Positions 51,453 through 59,576 of a DNA stretch of 64,000 nucleotides are shown piece after piece. The translations under genes and the position numbers were made by a program. The notes beneath the pieces are model-generated. The model saw only the letters and a program-made list of their open reading frames with translations. It had not been told where the DNA came from and made no database searches. This DNA comes from Xenophilus aerolatus (GTDB lineage: Bacteria; Pseudomonadota; Gammaproteobacteria; Burkholderiales; Burkholderiaceae_C). The stretch spans positions 186,001 to 250,000 of the forward strand of contig QAIB01000002.1 in the NCBI GenBank assembly GCA_030418545.1. Direction: 5' to 3'. Positions within the stretch are counted from its first letter, which is position 1, and the number at the start of each line of letters is the position of its first letter.

Positions 51453-52817
51453 TCAGGCGGCCTGCAGCACGATGCGCGCCTCGAAACCGCCGTGCGCGCC
51501 AGCTGGCGGCGAGTTCAGTTCGAGCGCCGCCCTGTGCTGCTGAACGATGGTCGACACGATGGACATGCCCAGTCCGTAGCCGGCCCGGTCGTCGCTGTGC
51601 CGCACATGACGCTGCCTGAGCGTCTGCAGCTGCTCGGCCGTGACGCCCGGCCCGTCGTCGCGCACGACCAGCGTGCAGGGCAGCTCCACGGCAAGCTCCA
51701 CCCGTCCGCCCCGGCTGTAGCGAAGGGCGTTCTCGATCAGGTTGCGCAGCGCGATGGCCAGGGCGTCGACGTCGCCTTGCGCCTGCGGCACCGCCTCGTC
51801 GGGCACGTTCAGGTGCAGGCGCGAGGCGGTGCGCTCGTCCTGCCAGAACTCCTCGGCCACGGTGCCGGCCAGGCGCACCAGGTCCACTGGCGTGCGGCCG
51901 AGCGAGGCGCCGGATTCCGCACGCGACAGCTGCAGCAGCTTCTCGGTGCGGTGGCTCAGCGTCTGCAGTGCGTGCAGCGCGGCCTCGACGTCGTCACGCG
52001 CCAGGTCGTGCTCCAGCGCGGTCTGCAGCCGCAGGCGCGCGGCCGCCAGCGGCGTGCGCAGTTCGTGCGCCGCATTGGCGGCCAGCGCGCGCTCCACGTC
52101 GAGCGCATGCGACAGGCGCTCGAGCAGGCGGTTGACGTCGTCGGCCACCGAGCGCAGCTCGTGCGGCAGGCCGGGCAGGGCGATGGGTCGCAGGTCGGCG
52201 CTGCTGCGCACGCTGATCTCGCCGGCCAGGCGCTGCAGCACGCGCAGCTCGCGCCTCGCGATCTGCCGCAGCACCAGTGCCAGCAGCGGCAGCACCGCGC
52301 CCATGGCCACGATCAGGCCGAGCAGCGTGCGGTTCACCGCGTGGCGACGTTCCTCGATCGGGTCGGCCACCTGCATGTACAGGTCGCGCGTGGGATGGCG
52401 CACGGTGTAGATGCGCCAGTCGGGCCGGTTGTTGGCGAAGCCCGGCGCCAGCGGCACGTCGAAGATCTCGGGCCGCGCGTTTGACGAGTGCAGCAGCACG
52501 CGGGTGCCAGGGTTGATCACCTGGTAGATGACCTCGTCCTCGATGAACAGCGGCGGTGGCGCGATCAGCGGCTGGGCCGGCTCCTTGCCCTTCGACATGG
52601 CGTCGTACTGTTCGATCGCGATGTCGAACATGCGGTGCGCCACCTCCACCAGTTCGTTGTCGAAGTTGTAGTTGATCTCCCGGTCGATGTACCAGACCAC
52701 GCCCAGCACGCAGACCAGCCAGACGCCACCGACCGACAGGATCAGCGTGCGCGCCAGGCGCCCGGCCAGCGAATCGACCGCGGCCGGCAGCGCACGCGCG
52801 TGCGACAGCAGGCCCAT
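51453..52817 (-). CDS. sensor histidine kinase (PmrB/QseC-like)
   Basis: A 454-residue membrane kinase. Segment 1 is at about 22-44, a 120-residue periplasmic sensor follows, and segment 2 lies at about 163-184. The HAMP-like linker is followed by the H-box (ANAAHELRTPLAAA, phospho-His251), N-box (NLIENALRYS), G1 (DDGPG) and G2 (GYGLGMSI). It is 34 bp downstream of the response-regulator gene with GGAGG before ATG 52817. The RR-HK pair diverges from PAP2 and EptA-like genes, the usual targets of PmrAB-type systems that sense cations, acidity or cationic peptides. It should be an envelope-stress sensor. Confidence 0.92.
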   Translation of the reverse strand: MGLLSHARALPAAVDSLAGRLARTLILSVGGVWLVCVLGVVWYIDREINYNFDNELVEVAHRMFDIAIEQYDAMSKGKEPAQPLIAPPPLFIEDEVIYQVINPGTRVLLHSSNARPEIFDVPLAPGFANNRPDWRIYTVRHPTRDLYMQVADPIEERRHAVNRTLLGLIVAMGAVLPLLALVLRQIARRELRVLQRLAGEISVRSSADLRPIALPGLPHELRSVADDVNRLLERLSHALDVERALAANAAHELRTPLAAARLRLQTALEHDLARDDVEAALHALQTLSHRTEKLLQLSRAESGASLGRTPVDLVRLAGTVAEEFWQDERTASRLHLNVPDEAVPQAQGDVDALAIALRNLIENALRYSRGGRVELAVELPCTLVVRDDGPGVTAEQLQTLRQRHVRHSDDRAGYGLGMSIVSTIVQQHRAALELNSPPAGAHGGFEARIVLQAA

Positions 52818-52851
52818 CAGCGCCAGCCTCCGCGGGCAGCCGGGGCGCTGC

Positions 52852-53526
52852 TCATTCCTCGTCCGCTTCCGAGAAGGCAAGCCGGTAGCCCAGCCCGCGC
52901 AGCGTCTGGATGTGGGCGCGGCCGAGCTTGCGCCGCAGGCGGCTGATGAAGACCTCCAGCGTGTTGCTGTCGGTCTCGTCGTCGTAGCCGTACAGGGCGT
53001 CCTGCAGCGCCTCGCGGGTGTGGATGCGCTCGGGCCGCGTCGCCATCACGCGCAGCAGCGCCCATTCCTTCTGCGTCAGCGGCACCGAGATGCCGCGCTT
53101 GCGCACCAGGTCGTTGCTGAGGTCGATCTCCAGCGCGCCGAGCTTCACCACGGCCGACTGGCTGGTGCTGCGGCGCCGCTCGACGGCGCGCAGCCGCGCC
53201 AGCAGCTCCGCCGGGTCGTAGGGCTTGATCAGGTAGTCGTCGGCGCCCGCGTCCAGCCCGCGGATGCGGTCGGTGACCTGGTCGCGCGCCGTCAGCACGA
53301 TGACGATCGGCCGCTCGCGCAGCGCGCGGATCTCGGGCAGCAGCTGCAGGCCGTCGCCATCGCCCAGGTGCAGGTCGAGCAGGATGGCGGCGTATTGCGC
53401 CGACAGCAGCGAGGCGCGGGCCAGTGCCAGGCTGGGCACCGCGTCGACCACGAAGGCCTTGGCGCGCAGGTAGCTGCACACGGCGTCGGACAGCGTGGTG
53501 TCGTCTTCGACGAGAAGGATGCGCAC
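52852..53526 (-). CDS. OmpR-family response regulator (PmrA-like)
   Basis: 224 residues from a GTG at 53526 with AAGGA six bases upstream. Receiver domain: acidic pair in LLVEDDT, phospho-acceptor Asp51 in ILLDLHLGDGDG, Thr in VLTARDQ, Lys in IKPYDPAELLAR. The OmpR-type winged helix follows (LTQKEWALLRVMATRPERIH, SRLRRKLGRAHIQTLRGLGY). It would bind promoters in its own intergenic region with the divergent PAP2 gene 149 bp away. Confidence 0.93.
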   Translation of the reverse strand: MRILLVEDDTTLSDAVCSYLRAKAFVVDAVPSLALARASLLSAQYAAILLDLHLGDGDGLQLLPEIRALRERPIVIVLTARDQVTDRIRGLDAGADDYLIKPYDPAELLARLRAVERRRSTSQSAVVKLGALEIDLSNDLVRKRGISVPLTQKEWALLRVMATRPERIHTREALQDALYGYDDETDSNTLEVFISRLRRKLGRAHIQTLRGLGYRLAFSEADEE

Positions 53527-53675
53527 GGTCGGGTCCTTGGCGGCAGGGGGTGGGCGCGAGTCTACGTCGCTGCGGAGGCTTTTCAGGCTGGGTTCATGGC
53601 CGGCGCCTATCGTGCCGGCTCGAGGCCGGGTTGCGCCTCGGCTGCGCCGCACGCCGCGCGCTCCTCCTGCTTTCG

Positions 53676-54407
53676 ATGCGCTCTCGCCATTCCTCCTTCG
53701 TCCACCCCTTCCTCCCCGTCGCGCTCGTCACGCTGGTCCTGCTGCTGGCGTGGGACGCGACGGGCGGCGACCTCTGGGCAGCCCGTCTCTTCGGCACGCC
53801 CTTCGGCTTTCCGCTGCGCCAGAACTGGTGGCTCACGGCCGTCGTGCACCAGGGTGGCAAGAACCTCAGCTGGGTGCTGGTCATCGTCCTGCTGCTGGCC
53901 GTCTGGTGGCCGGTGGGCGTGCTGAGCCGCCTCTCGCGCGGCGAGCGCTGGCAGCTCGTGATCGCCACGCTGCTCTCGGTGGGCGCCATCACCTTGCTCA
54001 AGCATGCCAACCACACCAGCTGCCCCTGGGACGTCCAGGCCTTCGGCGGTGTCGCGACCTACGTGTCGCACTGGGACTGGAGCGCCCGCGACGGTGGGCC
54101 GGGCGGCTGCTTCCCGGCCGGCCACGCCTCGGCGGCCTTCGCCTTCCTGGGCGGCTGGTTCGTGTTGCGCCGCCGTGCGCCTCGTGCGGCCGCAGTGTGG
54201 CTCACGATCACGCTGCTGGCGGGCGCGATCTTCGGCCTCGGCCAGCAGATGCGCGGCGCGCATTACCCGAGCCACACCCTCTGGACGGCCTGGATCTGCT
54301 GGGTGGTCGGCGGTGCCGTCGATGCGCTGGCACAGGCCTGGGGCGCCCGACGCACGGCGCGCCGGAGCGATGGCGCGCGCTCGCGTGTCAGCCTGAACGA
54401 ATCCTGA
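53676..54407 (+). CDS. PAP2-superfamily membrane phosphatase
   Basis: A 243-residue polytopic protein. The superfamily motifs are altered in the way of the subgroup found with two-component systems: motif 1 KHANHTSCPWD (Lys kept, Arg replaced by Cys), motif 2 CFPAGHASAAFAF, and motif 3 MRGAHYPSHTLWTA with a Thr where the Asp often is. It probably dephosphorylates lipid A or undecaprenyl pyrophosphate, or recycles phosphoethanolamine donor products. Divergent from the response regulator; the EptA-like gene follows 46 bp later. Confidence 0.88.
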   Translation: MRSRHSSFVHPFLPVALVTLVLLLAWDATGGDLWAARLFGTPFGFPLRQNWWLTAVVHQGGKNLSWVLVIVLLLAVWWPVGVLSRLSRGERWQLVIATLLSVGAITLLKHANHTSCPWDVQAFGGVATYVSHWDWSARDGGPGGCFPAGHASAAFAFLGGWFVLRRRAPRAAAVWLTITLLAGAIFGLGQQMRGAHYPSHTLWTAWICWVVGGAVDALAQAWGARRTARRSDGARSRVSLNES

Positions 54408-54453
54408 TGCAGGCATTCAGGGAGGTTTCAGTGCCTCTGCCTACGCTCGCCGG

Positions 54454-56199
54454 ATGTCTGCCTTGCCGCCCGTGCACCTTCCGCCATCGCGCGTCGACCC
54501 AGGTGCCTTGTCCCCGAATCTCCGCTCCGTCTTCGCGCCCATCGACGCCTGGATGACGCGCCCGCGCTCGATCCGCGCGATCGTGCTGGCCCTGTCGCTG
54601 TACCTGCTGCTCGCCGCCAACTGGCCGCTGTGGCTCGACCTGGCGCGCATCGGGCGCGCGCCCAGCGTGTACCTGGTCTCCATCGTCGGCATGGCCTGGC
54701 TGCTGCTGGCCGGCACCGTGGCGCTGCTGGCGCTCACGGCCTGGTCGCGCTGGATGAAGCCGCTGTGGATGGCGCTCGTGGTGGTGGCTGCCCTCGTCCA
54801 GTACTACATGTTCGCCTACCGCATGGTCATGGACCCGTCGATGGCGGCCAACGTCATGCAGACCGACCCGGCCGAAGCGCGCGACCTCATGAGCCTGTCG
54901 ATGCTCGGCAGCGTGCTGCTCGTGTCCCTGCCCGCGGTGGTGTGGCTGTGGCGCGTGCCGGTCGTGGCCGAGCGCTGGTGGTCGCGGCTGTGGCGCAACG
55001 CGGTGCTGTTCGCGGTTGCCATCGCGGCCGTGGTGGCTGGGGGCATGGCGATGTCGCGCACCCTGGCACCGCTGATGCGCAACGAACCGCACGTGCGCTA
55101 CATGATGAATCCGCTGGCCAGCGTGTATTCGGCCGGTGCCGCGCTGGCGCGGCCGATGTTCCAGCGCAGCCACAAGCTGGTGCCCATCACCGCCGGCACG
55201 GCCCTGGGCGCGAGCTACGCCGGCCAGGCCAAGCCGCCGATGCTCGTGCTCGTCGTCGGCGAAACGGCCCGCGCCGACCATTTCTCGCTCAACGGCTACG
55301 CGCGCGACACCAATCCCGAACTGGCCGCCCGCCAGGTGGTGAGCTTCGGCAACGTGCACTCCTGCGGCACCAACACGCTGGCCTCGGTCCCCTGCATGTT
55401 CTCGCACCTGGGCAAGCAGGGCTACGAATCGCGCAAGAACGAGTACGAGAACCTGCTCGACGTGCTGCAGGCCTCGGGCCTGGCCGTGCTGTGGATCGAC
55501 AACCAGGCCGGCTGCAAGGGCGTGTGCGTGCGCGTGCCCAACGTGCAGGCCAACGACGCGAAGCAGCAGGCCGCCTACCCGTCGCTGTGCAGCGGCGACG
55601 AGTGCCTGGACGAGGTCATGCTCAAGGGCCTGGACGAGCGCATCGCCGCGCTGCCGCCCGAGCGCGCCGCCAGGGGCGTGGTGGTGGTCATGCACCAGCT
55701 CGGCAGCCACGGCCCGGCCTACTACAAGCGTTCGAGCGATGCGCTCAAGCGCTTCCAGCCCGAGTGCCGCACCAACACCCTCTCCGAGTGCAGCCACGCC
55801 GAGCTGATGAACGCCTTCGACAACACCATCGCCTACACCGACCATTTCCTGGCCGGCACCATCGACTGGCTGAAGTCGCGGTCCGACCGCTACCAGACCG
55901 GCCTGGTCTACATGAGCGACCACGGCGAATCGCTGGGCGAGTACGGGCTCTACCTGCACGGCATGCCCTACAACCTGGCGCCGGAGGTGCAGAAGCATGT
56001 GCCCTTCGTGGCATGGCTGGACGGCGGGCTCGGCCGGCGCGAAGGCATCACCGACGCGTGCCTGCGCAGCGGCAAGGACGCCGAATTGACGCACGACAAC
56101 CTGTACCCGACGGTGCTGGGCCTGATGGACGTGAAGACGCCGACCTACAAGCCGGCGCTCGACGCCTTCGCGCGCTGCCGTACGGTGGCGGCGGGCTGA
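54454..56199 (+). CDS. eptA: phosphoethanolamine transferase, EptA/MCR family
   Basis: 581 residues. Five N-terminal transmembrane helices are followed by the periplasmic sulfatase-fold domain. The catalytic Thr308 is in SCGTNTLASVPCMFS between Cys304 and Cys314, the disulphide seen in EptA/MCR enzymes. GETARADHFSLNGY holds the metal ligand Glu, and SDHGESLGEYGLYLHG the Asp-His pair. It adds phosphoethanolamine from phosphatidylethanolamine to lipid A, reducing polycation binding. In a plus-strand pair with PAP2, opposite the PmrAB-like system. The window therefore encodes a self-contained lipid A modification unit. Confidence 0.94.
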   Translation: MSALPPVHLPPSRVDPGALSPNLRSVFAPIDAWMTRPRSIRAIVLALSLYLLLAANWPLWLDLARIGRAPSVYLVSIVGMAWLLLAGTVALLALTAWSRWMKPLWMALVVVAALVQYYMFAYRMVMDPSMAANVMQTDPAEARDLMSLSMLGSVLLVSLPAVVWLWRVPVVAERWWSRLWRNAVLFAVAIAAVVAGGMAMSRTLAPLMRNEPHVRYMMNPLASVYSAGAALARPMFQRSHKLVPITAGTALGASYAGQAKPPMLVLVVGETARADHFSLNGYARDTNPELAARQVVSFGNVHSCGTNTLASVPCMFSHLGKQGYESRKNEYENLLDVLQASGLAVLWIDNQAGCKGVCVRVPNVQANDAKQQAAYPSLCSGDECLDEVMLKGLDERIAALPPERAARGVVVVMHQLGSHGPAYYKRSSDALKRFQPECRTNTLSECSHAELMNAFDNTIAYTDHFLAGTIDWLKSRSDRYQTGLVYMSDHGESLGEYGLYLHGMPYNLAPEVQKHVPFVAWLDGGLGRREGITDACLRSGKDAELTHDNLYPTVLGLMDVKTPTYKPALDAFARCRTVAAG

Positions 56200-56247
56200 T
56201 TCTTTGAGCCAAATCGGCCGCAAGCGGCCGCTGCATCTGGGCGACTA

Positions 56248-56264
56248 GCTATCGAAAAGATAGC
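56248..56264. repeat. GCTATC-GAAAA-GATAGC hairpin repeat, copy 2
   Basis: Identical to the copy at 46952-46968 and again in the space between two genes, here the convergent ends of the eptA-like and CMD-family genes. An adjacent CGGCCG-CAAG-CGGCCG palindrome (56215-56230) may add terminator function for the convergent transcripts. Confidence 0.75.
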
Positions 56265-56280
56265 AATCGCTCGGCGCGCT

Positions 56281-56871
56281 TCACTTCTTCTCGCGCGGCA
56301 CGCGGCCCATGAGGAAGAACTCGGGGTTGGGCTGCATGCCGCTGAAGCTGGCCAGCCGGTTCGACAGGCCGAAGAAGGCGGTGATGGCCGCGATGTCCCA
56401 GATGTCCTCGTCGTCGAAGCCATGGGCGTGCAGGGCCTCGAAGTCGGCGTCGTCGACCTCGTGCGAGCGCTCGCAAACTTTCATCGCGAAGGCCAGCATC
56501 GCACGCTGGCGCGGCGTGATGTCGGCCTTGCGCCAGTTCACCGCCACCTGGTCGGCCACGAGCGGCTTCTTCTCGTAGATGCGCAGCAGGGCGCCGTGCG
56601 CCACCACGCAGTACAGGCACTGGTTGGCCGCGCTGGTGGTGGTGACGATCATCTCGCGGTCGCCCTTGCTGAGCGAGCTCGTGCGGCCCACGCTCTCGGG
56701 CTCCATCAGCGCGTCGTGGTAGGCAAAGAAGGCGCGCCATTCGGCCGGCCGGCGGGCGAGGGCGAGAAACACGTTGGGCACGAAGCCGGCCTTCTCCTGG
56801 ACTTCCAGCACCTTGGCGCGGATGTCCTCGGGGAGGTCCTTGAGTTCGGCGAGCGGGTAGCGGGCGGCCAT
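56281..56871 (-). CDS. CMD/AhpD-like peroxidase-related protein
   Basis: A 196-residue all-helical protein of the carboxymuconolactone-decarboxylase superfamily. The active-site helix contains the redox pair and His in NQCLYCVVAHGALLR (CxxC followed by His), as in AhpD-type alkylhydroperoxidases, unlike the CMD protein at 7240 which has one Cys. ALMEPESVGRTSSLSKGDRE, upstream of the active site, is typical of the uncharacterised peroxidase-related family. AGGAGA precedes the ATG at 56871. Probably a cytoplasmic thiol-dependent peroxidase or reductase; not in an operon with the genes beside it. Confidence 0.9.
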   Translation of the reverse strand: MAARYPLAELKDLPEDIRAKVLEVQEKAGFVPNVFLALARRPAEWRAFFAYHDALMEPESVGRTSSLSKGDREMIVTTTSAANQCLYCVVAHGALLRIYEKKPLVADQVAVNWRKADITPRQRAMLAFAMKVCERSHEVDDADFEALHAHGFDDEDIWDIAAITAFFGLSNRLASFSGMQPNPEFFLMGRVPREKK

Positions 56872-57034
56872 GTGTTGTCTCCTGGTGTCGATCGATCGGC
56901 ACATCATAGGCAGCGTCGCGCGCCGGCTTCGCGGCCGGACAGGATGCCGTCCGACAGCCGGGCCGCGCACGCTCTGCAACAGTGGGCCGCATCGATGCAC
57001 GGCTGCGCAGGCGCGAGCCTGCCGGCACCATCCC

Positions 57035-57388
57035 ATGTCAGCTTCTCCATCCCCTTCGTTCACCCTCACCCTGCTGGCGCTCGCCCTGGCGCCGGTGTTC
57101 GCCCACGCCGACGAGCCCAAGCTGCCGGTCGACACCGACGACAAGGGCTCCGTCTACATTGCCCCCAAGGTGTCGCCCACCGAGACCTCGGTGGAGGCGC
57201 ACGGCGCCACCGTTGGCGTCGAGCGCAAGGACGGCAGCAGCCTCTACGGCGGCATGGACACCTCCACCACGCGACCGACCTATTCGGTCGGCGGCAGCAC
57301 GGGGGGCAATGTGTCCTTCTCGGCCGGTGCCGAGTCCGACGGGAAGGACAGGCACGGCGTGAAGGCCGGGGTGAAGATCAAGTACTGA
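57035..57388 (+). CDS. small secreted protein of unknown function
   Basis: 117 residues. Signal peptide (FTLTLLALALAPVFAHA) cleaves before DEPKLPVD. The mature chain of about 93 residues is rich in Gly, Ser, Thr, Asp and Lys (SVYIAPKVSPTETSVEAHGA, YSVGGSTGGNVSFSAGAESD) and ends GVKIKY. The alternating pattern suggests a small beta-structured periplasmic or outer-membrane-associated protein. No recognised family. The 3' end overlaps the convergent eutC gene by eleven bases. Confidence 0.7.
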   Translation: MSASPSPSFTLTLLALALAPVFAHADEPKLPVDTDDKGSVYIAPKVSPTETSVEAHGATVGVERKDGSSLYGGMDTSTTRPTYSVGGSTGGNVSFSAGAESDGKDRHGVKAGVKIKY

Positions 57389-58178
57389 TGCGCTGCGGCG
57401 GGGCGGTGCCGCCATCGAGCACGGCCAGGTCGCTCTCGTCCTTCAGGTCCACGCCGGTCAGCCCGCGCCGCAGGGCCTCTCGTACCAGCCAGGCCAGCTT
57501 GGCCGCCGCGAGCGCGGGTGCCAGGCCCTCGGGCCGCACGTTGGAGATGCAGTTGCGCTCGGCGTCGTTCCGGCCGCGCCGCGGCGCATGCGTGAGGTAG
57601 ATGCCCAGGCTGTCGGGCGAGCTCAGGCCCGGCCGCTCGCCGATGAGGATCACCGCCAGTCGCGCGCCGAAGATCTCGCCTACCTCGTCGGCCAGGGCCA
57701 CGCGCGCCTGCGTGGCGATGACCACCGGTGCCAGCACCAGGTCGCCCGGCAGCAGGGGCTTGAGCGCCTGCAGCAGGGGCCGCGCCTGCCGCTCGATGGC
57801 CAGCGAGGACAGGCCGTCGCCGATCACCACCGCCAGGTCGCAGGCGGCGTCGCGCGGCAGGGCGTGCAGGGCTTCGGCGTCCTGCGGATCGAGTTGCCGG
57901 CCGAGGTCGGGGCGGCGCAGGTAGCTGGTGCGGTCGGCAGCCCGGCTGCGGGCGCGCGCGACGGTCCAGCCGTCCTCGCCCAATTGCGCCGCCAGGGCAT
58001 CGACGTCCAACGCCGCGTGAATGGCATCGCGCGCCAGCGCATGCGCCCAGCCGAAGCGCAGGGTTTCGTCCGTGGGCATGCCCGAGCCGGCGCGGCCCAG
58101 CGCCAGCCGCGCGGGCGTGGCCTGGCGCCAGTCCTGCCAGGGGTTGGGTGTCACCAGGGGCGGGTCGGCGTCGCTCAT
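57378..58178 (-). CDS. eutC: ethanolamine ammonia-lyase small subunit
   Basis: A 266-residue EutC. It shows SRAADRTSYLRRPDLGRQLD, VVIGDGLSSLAIERQARPLL, GEIFGARLAVILIGERPGLS, and the C-terminal RNCISNVRPEGLAPALAAAK that contacts cobalamin. EutBC with adenosylcobalamin cleaves ethanolamine to acetaldehyde and ammonia. The ATG overlaps the eutB stop by four bases. Confidence 0.96.
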   Translation of the reverse strand: MSDADPPLVTPNPWQDWRQATPARLALGRAGSGMPTDETLRFGWAHALARDAIHAALDVDALAAQLGEDGWTVARARSRAADRTSYLRRPDLGRQLDPQDAEALHALPRDAACDLAVVIGDGLSSLAIERQARPLLQALKPLLPGDLVLAPVVIATQARVALADEVGEIFGARLAVILIGERPGLSSPDSLGIYLTHAPRRGRNDAERNCISNVRPEGLAPALAAAKLAWLVREALRRGLTGVDLKDESDLAVLDGGTAPPQRIST

Positions 58179-59572
58179 GGTGCAGCCAGCGCCGACAGGC
58201 CGCGCATGTCGGTCAGCAGCCGGTTCGCCGCGGGCGGCAGCAGCCGGCCTTCGTCCCCGGTGATGCGCATGCGCTGCAGCCAGGCCTCGAACTCGGGCGC
58301 GCGCTGGAGGCCCAGCGTCTCGCGCACGAAGAGCGCGTCGTGAAACGAGGTGCTCTGGTAGTTGAGCATCACGTCGTCGGCGCCGGGCACGCCCATGATG
58401 AAGTTCAGGCCCGCGGTGCCCAGCAGCACCAGCAGCGTGTCCATGTCGTCCTGGTCGGCCTCGGCATGGTTGGTGTAGCAAACGTCGCAGCCCATGGGCA
58501 GGCCCAGCAGCTTGCCGCAGAAATGGTCTTCCAGGCCGGCGCGGATGATCTGCTTGCCGTCGAACAGGTACTCGGGTCCGATGAAGCCCACCACGGTGTT
58601 CACCAGCAGCGGCCAGTAGCGGCGCGCCAGGCCGTAGGCCCGCGCCTCGCAGGTCTGCTGGTCGACGCCGAAGTTCGCATCGGCCGACAGGGCGCTGCCC
58701 TGGCCGGTTTCGAAGTACATGCAGTTGTCGCCCACCGTGCCGCGCTGCAGGGCCTGCGCAGCGGCATGGGCCTCGTCGAGCAGCTCGGGCGTGACGCCGA
58801 AGGAGCGGTTCGTCTTCTCCGTCCCGCCGATGGACTGGAAGACCAGGTCGACCGGTGCGCCTGCATTCGCGAGCCGCAGCGTGTTGGTGACGTGCGTGAG
58901 CACGCAGCTCTGCGTCGGGATCTCGAAGCGCGCGATCAGCTCGTCGAGCATGCGCAGCAGCTTGTCCAGCACGGGCAGGCTGTCCGACGCGGGGTTGATG
59001 CCGATGACCGCGTCGCCGGCGCCGTAGAGCAGGCCGTCGAGGGTCGAGGCGGCAATGCCGCGCAGGTCGTCGGTCGGGTGGTTGGGCTGCAGCCGCACCG
59101 CCAGGTGCCCCGGCAGGCCCAGCGTGTCGCGAAAGCGCGAGACCACGTGGCACTTCTTCGCCACGGCGATCAGGTCCTGGTTGCGCATCAGCTTGGACAC
59201 CGCCGCCGCCATCTCGGGCGTGAGGCCCGGCGCCAGCGCCGCGAGCGCGGCGGACGTCGCGCGTTCCGACAGCAGCCAGTTGCGGAAGTCGCCCACCGTG
59301 AGGTGCGCCACCGGCGCGAAGGCCGCCGCGTCGTGCGTGTCGATCACGAGCCGCGTGATGTTGTCGCTCTCGTAGGGCACCAGCGCCTCGGTGAGGAACT
59401 GCGCGAGCGGCGTTTCGGCCAGCACGTGGCGCGCCGCCATGCGCTGTTGTGCCGTGGCGGCGCCGATGCCCGCCAGGTAGTCGCCCGAGCGCGCGGGGCT
59501 CGCGCAGGCCATGACCTGCTTCAGGTCCTCGAAGCTGAAGACATGGCTGTCGATGGTGGTGCGGTAGCGCAT
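58175..59572 (-). CDS. eutB: ethanolamine ammonia-lyase large subunit
   Basis: 465 residues, the normal EutB length. Motifs: FEDLKQVMACASPARSGDYL, VIGINPASDSLPVLDKLLRM, LTHVTNTLRLANAGAPVDLV, FQSIGGTEKTNRSFGV, and the cobalamin/substrate region DQDDMDTLLVLLGTAGLNFI. It holds the active site and substrate Glu/Gln residues. There is no reactivase eutA or microcompartment gene here, so this is the simple soluble form. Five bases downstream of the permease stop, counting from its own start. Confidence 0.96.
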   Translation of the reverse strand: MRYRTTIDSHVFSFEDLKQVMACASPARSGDYLAGIGAATAQQRMAARHVLAETPLAQFLTEALVPYESDNITRLVIDTHDAAAFAPVAHLTVGDFRNWLLSERATSAALAALAPGLTPEMAAAVSKLMRNQDLIAVAKKCHVVSRFRDTLGLPGHLAVRLQPNHPTDDLRGIAASTLDGLLYGAGDAVIGINPASDSLPVLDKLLRMLDELIARFEIPTQSCVLTHVTNTLRLANAGAPVDLVFQSIGGTEKTNRSFGVTPELLDEAHAAAQALQRGTVGDNCMYFETGQGSALSADANFGVDQQTCEARAYGLARRYWPLLVNTVVGFIGPEYLFDGKQIIRAGLEDHFCGKLLGLPMGCDVCYTNHAEADQDDMDTLLVLLGTAGLNFIMGVPGADDVMLNYQSTSFHDALFVRETLGLQRAPEFEAWLQRMRITGDEGRLLPPAANRLLTDMRGLSALAAP

Positions 59573-59576
59573 CGGC

